Shown piece after piece: positions 1 through 7,621 of a DNA stretch of 22,561 bases. Under the pieces are notes generated by a model. That model saw only the letters and a list, made by a program, of their open reading frames with translations. It searched no databases and was not told where the DNA came from. The stretch covers positions 1-22,561 of the forward strand of contig RFOZ01000015.1 in NCBI GenBank assembly GCA_009926405.1. Direction: 5' to 3'. This DNA comes from Cytophagia bacterium. GTDB taxonomy: Bacteria; Bacteroidota; Bacteroidia; UBA7662. A program made the position numbers and the translations under genes. Position 1 is the first letter of the stretch, and every line of letters begins with the position of its first letter.

Positions 1-110
1 CAATAAGCATTGCAACTTGGGGCCAAGGTCCGGTTGTATTTTTTTTGGACAGTTGCATCCGATTTATTTGGCGATGATTGTGCATGGCTCCCCTATTTTT
101 GACAAAAGTA
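1..110 (+). promoter_or_regulatory. 5' flank of TPR gene, weak promoter candidate
   Basis: This is non-coding sequence ahead of the first gene. A TTTATTTG at 63-70 matches the Bacteroidota -7 element TAnnTTTG at all but one fixed position, and a TTTG lies 15 bp upstream (44-47). The placement would suit a transcript for the TPR lipoprotein, but the spacing is shorter than usual and the match is imperfect. Nothing else is visible here; the upstream gene lies outside the window. Confidence 0.25.
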
Positions 111-1208
111 ATGGTCAGTTTCGCGCTACGTAGGGTCCTCCTTTTCTTCGTTCCGCTGGGTTTTTGGTTTTTGTTCGCTTGCGATAACAACCCGGCTACC
201 CAGAAGGAGGGCGAAGTTCGAAAGAGTGCACCCGATGCCGAGGCGGTTTTGAAGGACCTTAACCGTCGCATTGCGATGAATTCATCGGATGCAACAGCCT
301 ACGGGGAGCGGGCTGATTGGTGGCTGAACAGAGACCGGGAGTTTTCGGTCAACCGTTCCGATTCGGGCATGGCAACCAACGATTTAGAATCGCCGGATCA
401 ACCCAGGGAAGCTTTGCGCAAGGCCATGGCGGATATCAAATCGGCCTTGTTGCTGGATACCGGGAATGCCCTTTTTTATTGCATCTTGGGCGAGATCTAC
501 ACCCGCATTGGGCTGATTTCGGAGGCCGACGACGCTTTGCGAGTTGCCATGGCTCGCAACCCCAATTTGGTGCGGGCTTATATGCGTCGCGGTGAACTGG
601 CCCTGATCAATCGCCAGCATGCCGTGGCGTTCAAATACCTCAACGAAGCATTGCGAAGAGACAAGCGTTTGGCCGAGGCCTACCTGCTCAAGGGCATGAC
701 CTATCTTGAACTGAAGGATACCACCGCAGCGCGTTCGGCATGGCTGACTGCGATTGAGCAAGACCCCGAACTCTACGCTGCCTATCTGGAATTGGGATTG
801 CGCGAATCAGATCCACGCCTGGCTCACCGCTATTTTAGCAATGTTCTTGAAATTCGACCGGGCCATACCGAAGCGCTCTACGCCAGGGCCATGCTTTTGC
901 AAGGCCAAGGGTATGCGGACTCGGCGAGGCAGGATTACCGGGCCCTGCTCCTCGTGAACAAATCCCACCGCGATGCTCTTTTTAACCTTGCTTACTTGGA
1001 TTTGTTGGAACAGAAATTCGCCCAAGCCCTGCAGGGGTTTGATCGGGTCCTGGCCTTGCGTTCCGGCGATTTACCGGCCCTGGTGAACAGAGGATTGTGT
1101 TACGAAATGATGGACCGCAAGGCCGAAGCTTCGGCCGACTACCGGGAATGCCTCCGCATCCAGAAGGGGTATCCTCAGGCCCAGCAGGGGCTTAACCGGC
1201 TCAAATGA
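111..1208 (+). CDS. TPR-repeat lipoprotein
   Basis: Predicted outer-membrane or periplasmic lipoprotein of about 365 residues made largely of tetratricopeptide repeats, so probably a protein-protein interaction scaffold; the specific role is unknown. From the ATG at 111 there is a basic, hydrophobic signal peptide (ALRR followed by a Leu/Phe/Val-rich run) ending in a lipobox LFAC, with the acylated Cys at about residue 24 followed by Asp. The mature part has a short low-complexity linker and then about seven helix-turn-helix TPR units with the usual small and aromatic positions (for example AYMRRGELA, AYLLKGMTYLEL, ALVNRGLCYEM). Earlier in-frame starts exist at 78 (TTG) and 84 (ATG), but they would add an untypical extension ahead of the signal peptide. 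It sits 60 bp upstream of thrS on the same strand and may be co-transcribed with it. The family is common in Bacteroidota. Confidence 0.85.
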   Translation: MVSFALRRVLLFFVPLGFWFLFACDNNPATQKEGEVRKSAPDAEAVLKDLNRRIAMNSSDATAYGERADWWLNRDREFSVNRSDSGMATNDLESPDQPREALRKAMADIKSALLLDTGNALFYCILGEIYTRIGLISEADDALRVAMARNPNLVRAYMRRGELALINRQHAVAFKYLNEALRRDKRLAEAYLLKGMTYLELKDTTAARSAWLTAIEQDPELYAAYLELGLRESDPRLAHRYFSNVLEIRPGHTEALYARAMLLQGQGYADSARQDYRALLLVNKSHRDALFNLAYLDLLEQKFAQALQGFDRVLALRSGDLPALVNRGLCYEMMDRKAEASADYRECLRIQKGYPQAQQGLNRLK

Positions 1209-1210
1209 TG

Positions 1211-1218
1211 TATATTCG
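1211..1218 (+). promoter_or_regulatory. candidate -7 element upstream of thrS
   Basis: TATATTCG in the 60-bp TPR-thrS gap matches the TAnnTTTG consensus except at one T. It lies 50 nt before the ATG of thrS. No convincing TTTG is seen about 20 bp upstream, so this is only a weak candidate for the promoter of the thrS-infC-rpmI-rplT cluster. Confidence 0.25.
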
Positions 1219-1268
1219 CAGGTTTTTTAATCAAAAATATCCCCCAGGACAACCCCGGCCCTTTGTTC

Positions 1269-3212
1269 ATGAACTCGGATTCCATTAACGTTCAACTCCC
1301 CGACGGCAGCCAGCGCACCTATCCACCCGGCAGTACCGCCCTCGATGTTGCTCGTTCCCTTTCAGAGGGCTTGGCCAGGCAGGTCCTTGCTGCGGAGGTC
1401 AACGGCGAAATTTGGGATTTGGAGCGCAGATTGCCCGCAACAGCCCGCCTTCGTTTACTCAAATGGGATGATGCAGGGGCACGTTCCACTTTTTGGCATT
1501 CAAGTGCCCACCTGTTAGCAGAAGCCTTGGAGGCCCTTTACCCCGGGATTCGTTTGGGGATTGGACCGGCCATCGAACAGGGATTTTATTACGATATCGA
1601 TTTTGGGGATCATGTTTTTTCCAGCGATGATTTCCCCAAAGTGGAGAAAAAAATGGTGGAATTGGCCGGACAATCCTCCGCTTTTCAGCGCCGAGAGGTT
1701 CCCAAGGCCGAAGCGGTCGCCTATTTCGAGGCCAAAGGCGATCCTTACAAACTGGAATTGCTCGAGGGCCTGGAAGACGGCAACATTACCTTTTATACCC
1801 AGGGTGGATTCACGGACTTATGCCGTGGTCCGCATCTCAGGGATACCTCGGCGATTAAGGCCGTTAAACTTCTTAACACGGCCGGCGCTTATTGGAGAGG
1901 GAACGAAAAAAACAAGCAATTAACCCGGATTTACGGGATCACTTTCCCGCAGGCCAAAGAGCTTGAACAGCATTTGCACCTGCTGGAGGAGGCCCGAAAA
2001 CGTGACCATCGTAAATTGGGCAAGGAGCTGGAGCTCTTTGCCTTTAGCGAAAAGGTCGGGATGGGCTTGCCTCTTTGGCTCCCCAAAGGCGCGATGGTTC
2101 GCGAAATTTTGGAGCAGTTTTTGCGCAGACAGCAAACAAAAGCCGGTTATGTTCAAGTGGTGACCCCCCACATCGGTCACAAGGAGCTCTACCAAACCTC
2201 CGGGCATTGGGACAAATACGGTCAAGATTCCTTCCGTCCCATTTTGACACCGCACGAGGGCGAAGAGTATCTTCTCAAGCCGATGAATTGCCCTCATCAC
2301 TGCGAGATTTATCGGACCAAGCCCCGTTCGTACCGGGACCTACCGCTACGGCTTGCCGAATTTGGTACGGTGTACCGCTACGAGCAACACGGGGAACTGC
2401 ACGGGTTGACCCGGGTCCGCGGGTTCACCCAAGACGATGCGCATTTGTTCTGCAGGGATGATCAAGTGAAGGATGAATTCAAGAAGGTTATTTCCCTAGT
2501 TCTTAGGGTTTTTGATGTTCTCGGATTTGAGAAATACACGGCTCAGATTTCGTTGAGGGATCCCGAAAACCGCACCAAGTACATCGGTTCGGACGAGGCC
2601 TGGATCAAAGCGGAGCAAGCCATTATCGAAGCCACGGCCGAAATGGGGATGAAGACCGTGACGGTACCAGGTGAGGCGGCCTTTTATGGCCCCAAATTGG
2701 ATTTTATGGTTCACGATGCCCTGGGTCGATCCTGGCAATTGGGAACCATCCAAGTGGATTACAACCTCCCTGAGCGTTTTGATTTGACCTATGTGGGTGC
2801 AGACAACGGCCGTTACCGACCGGTCATGATCCACAGGGCACCCTTTGGCTCCATGGAGCGTTTTGTAGCGCTCCTCATCGAACACTGTGCCGGTAATTTC
2901 CCCTTATGGCTTGCTCCGGAACAGGTTGCTATTTTGCCAATTTCCGAAAAGTTTCAGGAATTTGCGGAGCATTTGCAATCGGAGCTCATGGCTGCCGATA
3001 TTCGCAGTAGTGTTGACCACCGTGACGAAAAAATTGGCCGCAAAATCCGGGATGCCGAGGTGCAGAAGATTCCTTACATGCTGATTATTGGCGAAAAGGA
3101 AGCCCAAACGGGCACGGTGGCGGTCCGCCGTCATGGTCAGGGCCAAGGTGAGAGTTTGGAAATACCCGCTTTTGTAGCGATGCTGCAAAAGGAGCTGGCA
3201 GCGGTACAATGA
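1269..3212 (+). CDS. thrS: threonyl-tRNA synthetase
   Basis: Class II aminoacyl-tRNA synthetase that charges tRNA-Thr with threonine in the cytoplasm. The ATG at 1269 gives 647 residues, the usual full length; a TTG two codons earlier is less likely. Domains in order are an N-terminal TGS domain (about 1-60), the editing domain with HxxxH (H77, H81) and the CRGPH motif (C185, H189), the class II catalytic core, and a C-terminal anticodon-binding domain (about 545-647). The three zinc ligands are present: C341 in MNCPHH, H392 in TQDDAHLF and H522 in IHRAPFGSMERF. Their spacing is close to that of the E. coli enzyme (C334, H385, H511). It heads the conserved thrS-infC-rpmI-rplT cluster, followed by infC after 50 bp. 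No Shine-Dalgarno sequence precedes it, as expected in this phylum. Confidence 0.97.
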   Translation: MNSDSINVQLPDGSQRTYPPGSTALDVARSLSEGLARQVLAAEVNGEIWDLERRLPATARLRLLKWDDAGARSTFWHSSAHLLAEALEALYPGIRLGIGPAIEQGFYYDIDFGDHVFSSDDFPKVEKKMVELAGQSSAFQRREVPKAEAVAYFEAKGDPYKLELLEGLEDGNITFYTQGGFTDLCRGPHLRDTSAIKAVKLLNTAGAYWRGNEKNKQLTRIYGITFPQAKELEQHLHLLEEARKRDHRKLGKELELFAFSEKVGMGLPLWLPKGAMVREILEQFLRRQQTKAGYVQVVTPHIGHKELYQTSGHWDKYGQDSFRPILTPHEGEEYLLKPMNCPHHCEIYRTKPRSYRDLPLRLAEFGTVYRYEQHGELHGLTRVRGFTQDDAHLFCRDDQVKDEFKKVISLVLRVFDVLGFEKYTAQISLRDPENRTKYIGSDEAWIKAEQAIIEATAEMGMKTVTVPGEAAFYGPKLDFMVHDALGRSWQLGTIQVDYNLPERFDLTYVGADNGRYRPVMIHRAPFGSMERFVALLIEHCAGNFPLWLAPEQVAILPISEKFQEFAEHLQSELMAADIRSSVDHRDEKIGRKIRDAEVQKIPYMLIIGEKEAQTGTVAVRRHGQGQGESLEIPAFVAMLQKELAAVQ

Positions 3213-3253
3213 GCACTTTTCATTCGTTTTTATAATTTTTACCCCAACTAAAC

Positions 3254-3261
3254 AAGGAGGT
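3254..3261 (+). promoter_or_regulatory. strong Shine-Dalgarno sequence of infC
   Basis: AAGGAGGT is an 8-nt perfect complement to the canonical 3' end of 16S rRNA. It lies 2 nt before an in-frame ATT (3263) and 5 nt (counted from the last G) before an in-frame ATC (3266). None of the other starts I inspected in this window has a comparable sequence, so it stands out and fixes the infC start region. Confidence 0.85.
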
Positions 3262-3262
3262 C

Positions 3263-3823
3263 ATTATCAATCAGCCCGTACGCAATCCGCAATTTAACCG
3301 TCGGCCCCAGAAGCCGGTGGACCCTATCAACGAGAATATTCGGGCCGAAGAGGTTCGTCTGGTTGGTGAAAACATCGAGCAGGGGGTTTATCCCTTGGCC
3401 AAGGCCCTCCAAATGGCCGAGGGTTTGGGTCTGGATTTGGTTCTGATCGCCGAAACAGCCACACCACCCGTTTGTCGGATTACCGATTACAGCAAATACC
3501 AGTACGAAAAGAAGCGGAAAGAAAAGGAAATCAAGGCCCATGCCGCCAAAAATCTGGTGAAAGAAATTCGATTTGGGCCCAACACCGACGATCACGATTT
3601 TCAGTTCAAACTCAAGCATGCCCGGAATTTTTTGGAAGAGGGTTCCAAGGTGAGGGCCTATGTGCACTTCCGGGGTCGCGCCATTGTCTTCAAAGAAAGG
3701 GGGGAACTCTTGCTGTTAACTTTTGCTCAACAACTCGAAGACTTGGGCAAGGTCGAGAGCATGCCCAAGTTGGAAGGAAAGCGTATGTTCATCTCTTTGG
3801 CTCCCAAAGGGGTCAAAAAATAG
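3263..3823 (+). CDS. infC: translation initiation factor IF-3 (non-AUG start)
   Basis: IF-3 binds the 30S subunit, prevents early 50S joining and proofreads the start codon and initiator tRNA. The N-terminal domain begins at INENIRAEEVRLVGE and continues through PLAKALQMAEGLGLDLVLIA and ATPPVCRITDY. A Lys/Glu-rich linker helix follows, then the C-terminal domain (KEIRFGPNTDDHDFQFKLKHA to FISLAPKG). The frame has no ATG near its 5' end. It is open back to a TAA at 3233, and the only standard start is a GTG at 3317 that would leave one residue before INENIR. A start at ATT 3263 (or ATC 3266), just after AAGGAGGT, gives a normal basic leader of about 22 residues and 186 residues in total. AUU or AUC starts are known for infC in other bacteria, where IF-3 discriminates against its own start codon and so represses itself. 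The exact first codon is inferred. Confidence 0.93.
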   Translation: MINQPVRNPQFNRRPQKPVDPINENIRAEEVRLVGENIEQGVYPLAKALQMAEGLGLDLVLIAETATPPVCRITDYSKYQYEKKRKEKEIKAHAAKNLVKEIRFGPNTDDHDFQFKLKHARNFLEEGSKVRAYVHFRGRAIVFKERGELLLLTFAQQLEDLGKVESMPKLEGKRMFISLAPKGVKK

Positions 3824-3860
3824 GGATTCAAAAAACTTTATTTCAGCTTATCTTCGCGCT

Positions 3861-3906
3861 CCCCGAATGCCTTGAATCAAGGCCTCTGCGGGGCCCAAAA
3901 AACCGC
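3861..3906 (+). promoter_or_regulatory. candidate ribosomal-protein leader hairpin before rpmI
   Basis: In the infC-rpmI gap an outer stem CCCCG (3861-3865) pairs with CGGGG (3889-3893). It encloses a perfect 6-bp inner stem, GCCTTG (3869-3874) with CAAGGC (3878-3883), across an AAT loop. A competing pairing of GCGG (3888-3891) with CCGC (3903-3906), just before the rpmI ATG, would exclude the outer stem. Position and shape suit a translational control element bound by bL20, as known ahead of rpmI-rplT in other phyla, but there is no sequence match to a known leader that I can claim. Confidence 0.4.
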
Positions 3907-3909
3907 GTT

Positions 3910-4110
3910 ATGCCCAAAATGAAAACCAATTCCGGTGCCAAAAAGAGGTTCGCCCTTACCGGAACAGGAAAAATCAAGCGCAAGCACGCCTACAAGCGTC
4001 ACATTTTGACCAAGAAGAGCACTGTGCAAAAGCGCCGCCTTAGTCACGGGGCCTTGGTGGATACCACCAACGAAGCCTTGATCAAGCGTCTTTTAACCAT
4101 CGGTAAATAA
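3910..4110 (+). CDS. rpmI: 50S ribosomal protein bL35
   Basis: Small basic protein of the large ribosomal subunit, 66 residues, near the usual 64-66. The start MPKMKTNSGAKKRF and the following KHAYKRHILTKKS are the family signature. An open frame runs further upstream, but it overlaps infC and carries no bL35 homology, so the ATG at 3910 is the start. It lies 86 nt after infC and 6 nt before rplT, the usual order infC-rpmI-rplT. No Shine-Dalgarno sequence is present; a hairpin precedes the start and may control it. Confidence 0.97.
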   Translation: MPKMKTNSGAKKRFALTGTGKIKRKHAYKRHILTKKSTVQKRRLSHGALVDTTNEALIKRLLTIGK

Positions 4111-4116
4111 GCCCCC

Positions 4117-4461
4117 ATGCCAAAATCGTCTAACAACGTTGCAGCTCATGCCCGCCGTAAGCGGATTTTGCAATTAGCCAAGGGTTATTTCACAACCCGC
4201 TCCACGGTCTTCACGGTTGCCAAAAACGCCGTTGAAAAAGGTTTGGTTTACGCTTACCGGGATCGCAAAGCCAAAAAGCGCCATTTCCGCAACCTTTGGA
4301 TTGCCCGTATCAACGCAGCCGCACGTCAGGAGGGTTTGTCCTATTCCAAGTTGATGGGCAAATTGAACGGTTCTTCCATTGAATTGAACCGCAAGGTTTT
4401 GGCTGACCTGGCCATGAATCACCCGGAATCCTTCCGCAAGGTGGTTCAGTCGGTCCTCTAA
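4117..4461 (+). CDS. rplT: 50S ribosomal protein bL20
   Basis: Large-subunit protein needed early in 50S assembly; in E. coli and Bacillus it also represses the infC-rpmI-rplT transcript. It has 114 residues, the normal length. The basic N-terminal extension (HARRKRILQLAKGYFTTRS) and the globular part (RKAKKRHFRNLWIARINAA, then SYSKLMGKL) are as expected. It is the last gene of the thrS cluster, and only 19 bp separate it from the 3' end of the convergent rocD. I see no convincing intrinsic terminator between the two genes. Confidence 0.97.
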   Translation: MPKSSNNVAAHARRKRILQLAKGYFTTRSTVFTVAKNAVEKGLVYAYRDRKAKKRHFRNLWIARINAAARQEGLSYSKLMGKLNGSSIELNRKVLADLAMNHPESFRKVVQSVL

Positions 4462-4480
4462 AGGTTTGCTCCAACCCCGA

Positions 4481-5719
4481 TCATCTCGGCTGCAATTGTT
4501 CTAGGCTTTTAGCCAGAATTTCAAGGGCTTTTTGGATTTGCTGCTCGCTAATTATTAGCGGGGGAGCTAGGCGGACGATATGTCCGTGGGTTGGTTTAGC
4601 CAAGAACCCGTTGTCTTTGAGAAGTATACAAAAATCCCAAGCCGTTTTGGACCCATTTTCTCCGAAAATAAGGGCTTGCAAAAGCCCTTTGCCTCGGGTG
4701 GATTGAAGAAGCGGATAAGCCGTCACCAATTCTTGCAGGCCTTGGTGGAGTTGTTGGCCTCGCAGGGCTGCTTTGTCGGCCAGTTCTTCGTCCAAGAGAA
4801 TTTGAACCGCCTCCATGGCTACAGCGCAGGCGAGTGGATTGCCACCAAAGGTGGAGCCGTGTTGACCAGGACGGATGCGGAGCATGACTTCGTCCGAACC
4901 CAAAACCGCCGAAACCGGTAACATCCCTCCGCCCAGTGCCTTGGCAAGGACCAGCACGTCGGGTCGGACTTCTTCGTGGTCGCAGGCCAGCAAGGCACCG
5001 GTACGCCCGAGGCCCGTTTGGATTTCGTCGGCAATCATCAGGACATGGTAGCGAGTGCATAGTTCCCTAACACCCCGTAGGTAGCCCTGTTCAGGGACCA
5101 CAACGCCGGCTTCACCCTGAATGGGCTCAACCATAAAGGCCGCAACATGGGGGTTTTGAAGGGCAACTTCGAGGGCTTCCAGATCGTTGTAGGGAAGGGT
5201 TTGAAAGCCGGGTAACAAGGGACCGAAACCGCCGTATGACTCCGGGTCGGTGCTTGCTGAAATGGCTCCTATGGATCTGCCCCAAAAATTACCTTCCGGA
5301 AAGAGGACCACGGCATGGTTTTCGGGGACGCCTTTGACCTCGTAGGCCCAACGTCTTGCCAGCTTGACCGATGTTTCGGCGGCCTCCACCCCTGTGTTCA
5401 TAGGGAGCAGCCTGTCAAAGCCGAAGGTCCGGCACATCATTTCGCAGTAGGCACCTAATTTGTCATTATGGAAAGCCCTGGATGTCAATGTTAATTTGGC
5501 GGCTTGTTCTTGAATGACTTTAACCAAACGGGGATGGCAGTGCCCCTGATTCACGGCAGAGTAGGCCGACAGGAAATCCAAATAAGACTGCCCATGGATG
5601 TCCCAGACTACAGAACCGGACCCGCGCTCCAAAACCACGGGTATGGGGTGGTAATTGTGGGCACCGTAGGTTTGTTCCAGGTGCAGAGCCTGAGAGGCTG
5701 TTAAAGGGTTGTTTGGCAT
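4481..5719 (-). CDS. rocD: ornithine aminotransferase (ornithine-oxo-acid transaminase)
   Basis: PLP enzyme that transfers the delta-amino group of ornithine to 2-oxoglutarate, giving glutamate 5-semialdehyde and glutamate, and so links arginine or ornithine breakdown with proline and glutamate. It has 412 residues. The fold-type I class III aminotransferase features are present: the PLP Lys at 260 (LAKALGGGMLPVSA), the Asp at 231 (MIADEIQTGLGRTG), GNFWGRS near 143-149, EPIQGEAGVVVP near 198-209, and the C-terminal GFLAKPTHGHIVRLAPPL. As recalled, the match to the human mitochondrial enzyme runs through all of these blocks, which separates it from acetylornithine or GABA aminotransferases. 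It stands alone on the minus strand, convergent with rplT and divergent from rpmB. No start-site signal is obvious; the ATG at 5719 gives a normal N-terminus. Confidence 0.95.
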   Translation of the reverse strand: MPNNPLTASQALHLEQTYGAHNYHPIPVVLERGSGSVVWDIHGQSYLDFLSAYSAVNQGHCHPRLVKVIQEQAAKLTLTSRAFHNDKLGAYCEMMCRTFGFDRLLPMNTGVEAAETSVKLARRWAYEVKGVPENHAVVLFPEGNFWGRSIGAISASTDPESYGGFGPLLPGFQTLPYNDLEALEVALQNPHVAAFMVEPIQGEAGVVVPEQGYLRGVRELCTRYHVLMIADEIQTGLGRTGALLACDHEEVRPDVLVLAKALGGGMLPVSAVLGSDEVMLRIRPGQHGSTFGGNPLACAVAMEAVQILLDEELADKAALRGQQLHQGLQELVTAYPLLQSTRGKGLLQALIFGENGSKTAWDFCILLKDNGFLAKPTHGHIVRLAPPLIISEQQIQKALEILAKSLEQLQPR

Positions 5720-5761
5720 GGAAATTGGGCTAAAAAGGGCTGAAAAACGCTCAAAAGAACC

Positions 5762-5769
5762 TATCTTTG
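5762..5769 (+). promoter_or_regulatory. -7 promoter element for rpmB operon
   Basis: TATCTTTG is an exact match to the Bacteroidota primary sigma -7 element TAnnTTTG. It lies in the 167-bp rocD-rpmB gap, pointing toward rpmB. Transcription would start near 5775, giving a leader of about 110 nt. No clear TTTG is visible at the expected -33 distance. Confidence 0.55.
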
Positions 5770-5773
5770 CAGT

Positions 5774-5795
5774 CCCTTGGTTTTAAGGGCTTTTT
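5774..5795 (+). promoter_or_regulatory. short hairpin with U-tract in rpmB leader
   Basis: CCCTT (5774-5778) pairs with AAGGG (5785-5789) across a GGTTTT loop, followed by C and five T. It looks like a short terminator, yet it sits between divergent genes just downstream of the predicted rpmB promoter, where no transcript should need to end. It may be an attenuator or a 5'-end stabilising hairpin of the bL28 leader. The stem is only 5 bp, so the call is weak. Confidence 0.35.
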
Positions 5796-5886
5796 AGAAG
5801 GTTTTTAGGAACTCCCCGGTTCAGCATTTCGGGAAGCCGTAGCCCCAAAAGTAGCCTCCAAAACGAAGGACACCAAAACCAAATCC

Positions 5887-6120
5887 ATGTCTAGAATCTG
5901 TGATTTAACCGGAAAGCGTGCTATCAAAGGAAACCACGTTTCCCACTCCAACGTCAAAACCAAGCGTCGGTTCAATCCGAATTTGCAACTCAAGAAGTTT
6001 TTTATTCCGGAAACCGGCGAATGGATTACCCTCAAGGTGTCCACATCCGCTATCCGCACCATCGCCAAAAACGGCATGGGCAAGGTTGTCCAGGATTTTC
6101 TTTCCAAAGGCCGGATTTAA
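5887..6120 (+). CDS. rpmB: 50S ribosomal protein bL28
   Basis: Large-subunit protein, 77 residues, standard length. The N-terminal block SRICDLTGKRAIKGNHVSHS followed by NVKTKRRFNPNLQ and the C-terminal WITLKVSTSAIRTI identify bL28. Only one Cys is seen (C5), so the zinc-binding pattern found in some bL28 proteins is absent. It is the first gene of rpmB-rpmG-DUF4295, which starts at the promoter at 5762 and ends at the terminator at 6581. No Shine-Dalgarno sequence is present; the start lies in an A-rich stretch, as is common in this phylum. Confidence 0.97.
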   Translation: MSRICDLTGKRAIKGNHVSHSNVKTKRRFNPNLQLKKFFIPETGEWITLKVSTSAIRTIAKNGMGKVVQDFLSKGRI

Positions 6121-6170
6121 GCCGGTATTCCTCGCATTGTTGAATAGCTAACGACCCAATCCCTCAAACC

Positions 6171-6353
6171 ATGGCCAAAAAAGGTAACCGCATCCAGGTC
6201 ATTTTGGAATGCACCGAGCACAAAACCAGCGGCATGCCCGGCATGTCTCGTTATATCACGACCAAAAACAAAAAGAACACCCCAGACCGTATGGAACGGA
6301 AGAAATACAATCCGGTTCTCAAAAAGGTAACGGTTCACAAAGAAATTAAGTAA
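6171..6353 (+). CDS. rpmG: 50S ribosomal protein bL33 (zinc-free form)
   Basis: Large-subunit protein, 60 residues. The block ECTEHK, then SRYITTKNKKNTPDRMERKKYNPVLKKVTVHKEIK, is bL33. The two CxxC zinc knuckles of the C+ form are missing: the first has become CTEH and the second has lost both cysteines (YNPV). A SGMPGMS insertion before the strand is the form seen across Bacteroidota. It lies 50 bp downstream of rpmB, and 50 bp separate it from the DUF4295 gene. Confidence 0.97.
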   Translation: MAKKGNRIQVILECTEHKTSGMPGMSRYITTKNKKNTPDRMERKKYNPVLKKVTVHKEIK

Positions 6354-6403
6354 GATTCGCGGTACCCTTCTTCCAACCGCTTTAACCCCCTAAACATCGA
6401 ATC

Positions 6404-6562
6404 ATGGCCAAGAAAGTAGTAGCAACCCTGAAAAAAGAAGCGAGCGAACAAGAGAAAATCGTCAAAGTGATCCGTGCACGCCGTTCCGAAAAAACCGGTG
6501 CCTACACATTCCGCGAAGAGTTTGTTACGGCTGATAAGGTCAAGGATTATTTTACTCGCTAA
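6404..6562 (+). CDS. DUF4295 small basic protein, probable ribosomal protein
   Basis: A 52-residue basic protein starting MAKKVVATLKKEA and ending in DKVKDYFTR. It matches DUF4295, a family I know only from Bacteroidota and only in this place, between rpmG and ftsY. Sharing an operon with bL28 and bL33, together with its size, charge and a central FREEFV segment, suggests a role on the large ribosomal subunit. I recall a lineage-specific protein named bL38 from the Flavobacterium johnsoniae ribosome structure; this may be its counterpart, but I cannot confirm that the two are the same. The ATG has no Shine-Dalgarno sequence but sits in an AT-rich context (ATCGAATC). A strong terminator follows 18 bp after the stop. 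Confidence 0.88.
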   Translation: MAKKVVATLKKEASEQEKIVKVIRARRSEKTGAYTFREEFVTADKVKDYFTR

Positions 6563-6580
6563 TCATTGCACGTAATGTTG

Positions 6581-6610
6581 AAAAGGCTTTCCGATAGGAA
6601 AGCCTTTTTT
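6581..6610 (+). terminator. intrinsic terminator of rpmB-rpmG-DUF4295
   Basis: AAAAGGCTTTCC (6581-6592) and GGAAAGCCTTTT (6597-6608) form a perfect 12-bp stem with a GATA tetraloop, running into further T residues. This is the clearest intrinsic terminator in the window. Unusually, it ends only 7-9 nt before the ftsY start codon. Confidence 0.9.
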
Positions 6611-6617
6611 GTTAATT

Positions 6618-7595
6618 ATGGGATTTTTTGATTTTCTCAAGGGACGCAAGGAGAAGGAAGCCTTGGTTCAGGGTCTGGAAAGGACCAAAGAAGGCTTTTT
6701 TTCAAAAATTGTACGGCTTGTTACCGGCAAAACTCGGATTGACGATGAATTGCTGGAAGAGCTGGAAGAAATACTTCTCTCGGCCGATGTGGGGGTTGCG
6801 ACCACCATCCGAATTATGAAAGGTCTTCAAAGCGAAATCGATAGGCGCAAGGATTTGAAACCTTCGGATTTACAAGGACTATTGCGCGATCGAATGCTAG
6901 AATTGTTGGGTGAGCCTGAGCTGAAAAACAGCCACCTGGATCAAACCTCAAGCCCGTCCCCTCGTGTTGTTTTGGTGGTGGGCGTCAACGGGGTAGGCAA
7001 GACGACCAGCATTGGAAAATTAGCTTGGCGATTTAAGCAAGCCGGTCAGCAAGTGGTCATGGGAGCTGCAGATACCTTTAGGGCAGCGGCCGTGGAACAA
7101 TTGCTGCTCTGGGGTGAACGCACCGGCGTTCGGGTTGTCCACCAACAGAGCGGTTCGGATCCCGCATCGGTGGCCTTTGATACCCTGCGCTCGGCCATTG
7201 CTTCATCCGCTCAGGTGGTACTGATTGATACGGCAGGACGCTTGCATAACAAAGGTCACTTGATGGCCGAATTAACCAAGATTCGCACCGTTTTGAACAA
7301 GGCGATGCCCGGTGCTCCTCACGAGGTTTGGCTGGTCTTGGATGCTTCGACCGGTCAAAACGCTTTGGAACAAGCCCGCCAATTCACGGCGGCCACATCG
7401 GTCACCGGCTTGATTCTCACCAAATTGGATGGAACCGCCAAGGGTGGCGTTGCCTTGGGTATCTGTTCTGAATTCGGCATACCCATACGTTTTGTGGGCG
7501 TTGGCGAGGGCATGGAACACCTTCAAGTTTTTGATAAAGAGGCCTTTGTGGAAGCGTTGCTCGGTGGCCAGGCGTCTTCGGGCCATGCAAATTAG
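6618..7595 (+). CDS. ftsY: signal recognition particle receptor FtsY
   Basis: SRP-receptor GTPase that docks ribosome-SRP complexes at the inner membrane. The ATG at 6618 gives 325 residues, a compact form without the long acidic A domain of E. coli but with an amphipathic start (MGFFDFLKG) typical of short FtsY. The NG domain has G1 GVNGVGKTT (122-130), ADTFRAAA near 151-158, G3 DTAGR (204-208) and G4 TKLDG (268-272), then GTAKGG. A TTG three codons upstream overlaps the terminator stem and is unlikely. rimO follows after 26 bp. No promoter is visible between the terminator and the gene, so its expression probably depends on read-through or on initiation upstream. Confidence 0.96.
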   Translation: MGFFDFLKGRKEKEALVQGLERTKEGFFSKIVRLVTGKTRIDDELLEELEEILLSADVGVATTIRIMKGLQSEIDRRKDLKPSDLQGLLRDRMLELLGEPELKNSHLDQTSSPSPRVVLVVGVNGVGKTTSIGKLAWRFKQAGQQVVMGAADTFRAAAVEQLLLWGERTGVRVVHQQSGSDPASVAFDTLRSAIASSAQVVLIDTAGRLHNKGHLMAELTKIRTVLNKAMPGAPHEVWLVLDASTGQNALEQARQFTAATSVTGLILTKLDGTAKGGVALGICSEFGIPIRFVGVGEGMEHLQVFDKEAFVEALLGGQASSGHAN

Positions 7596-7621
7596 GCCTA
7601 ACCCTACGAAAGACTGAATTC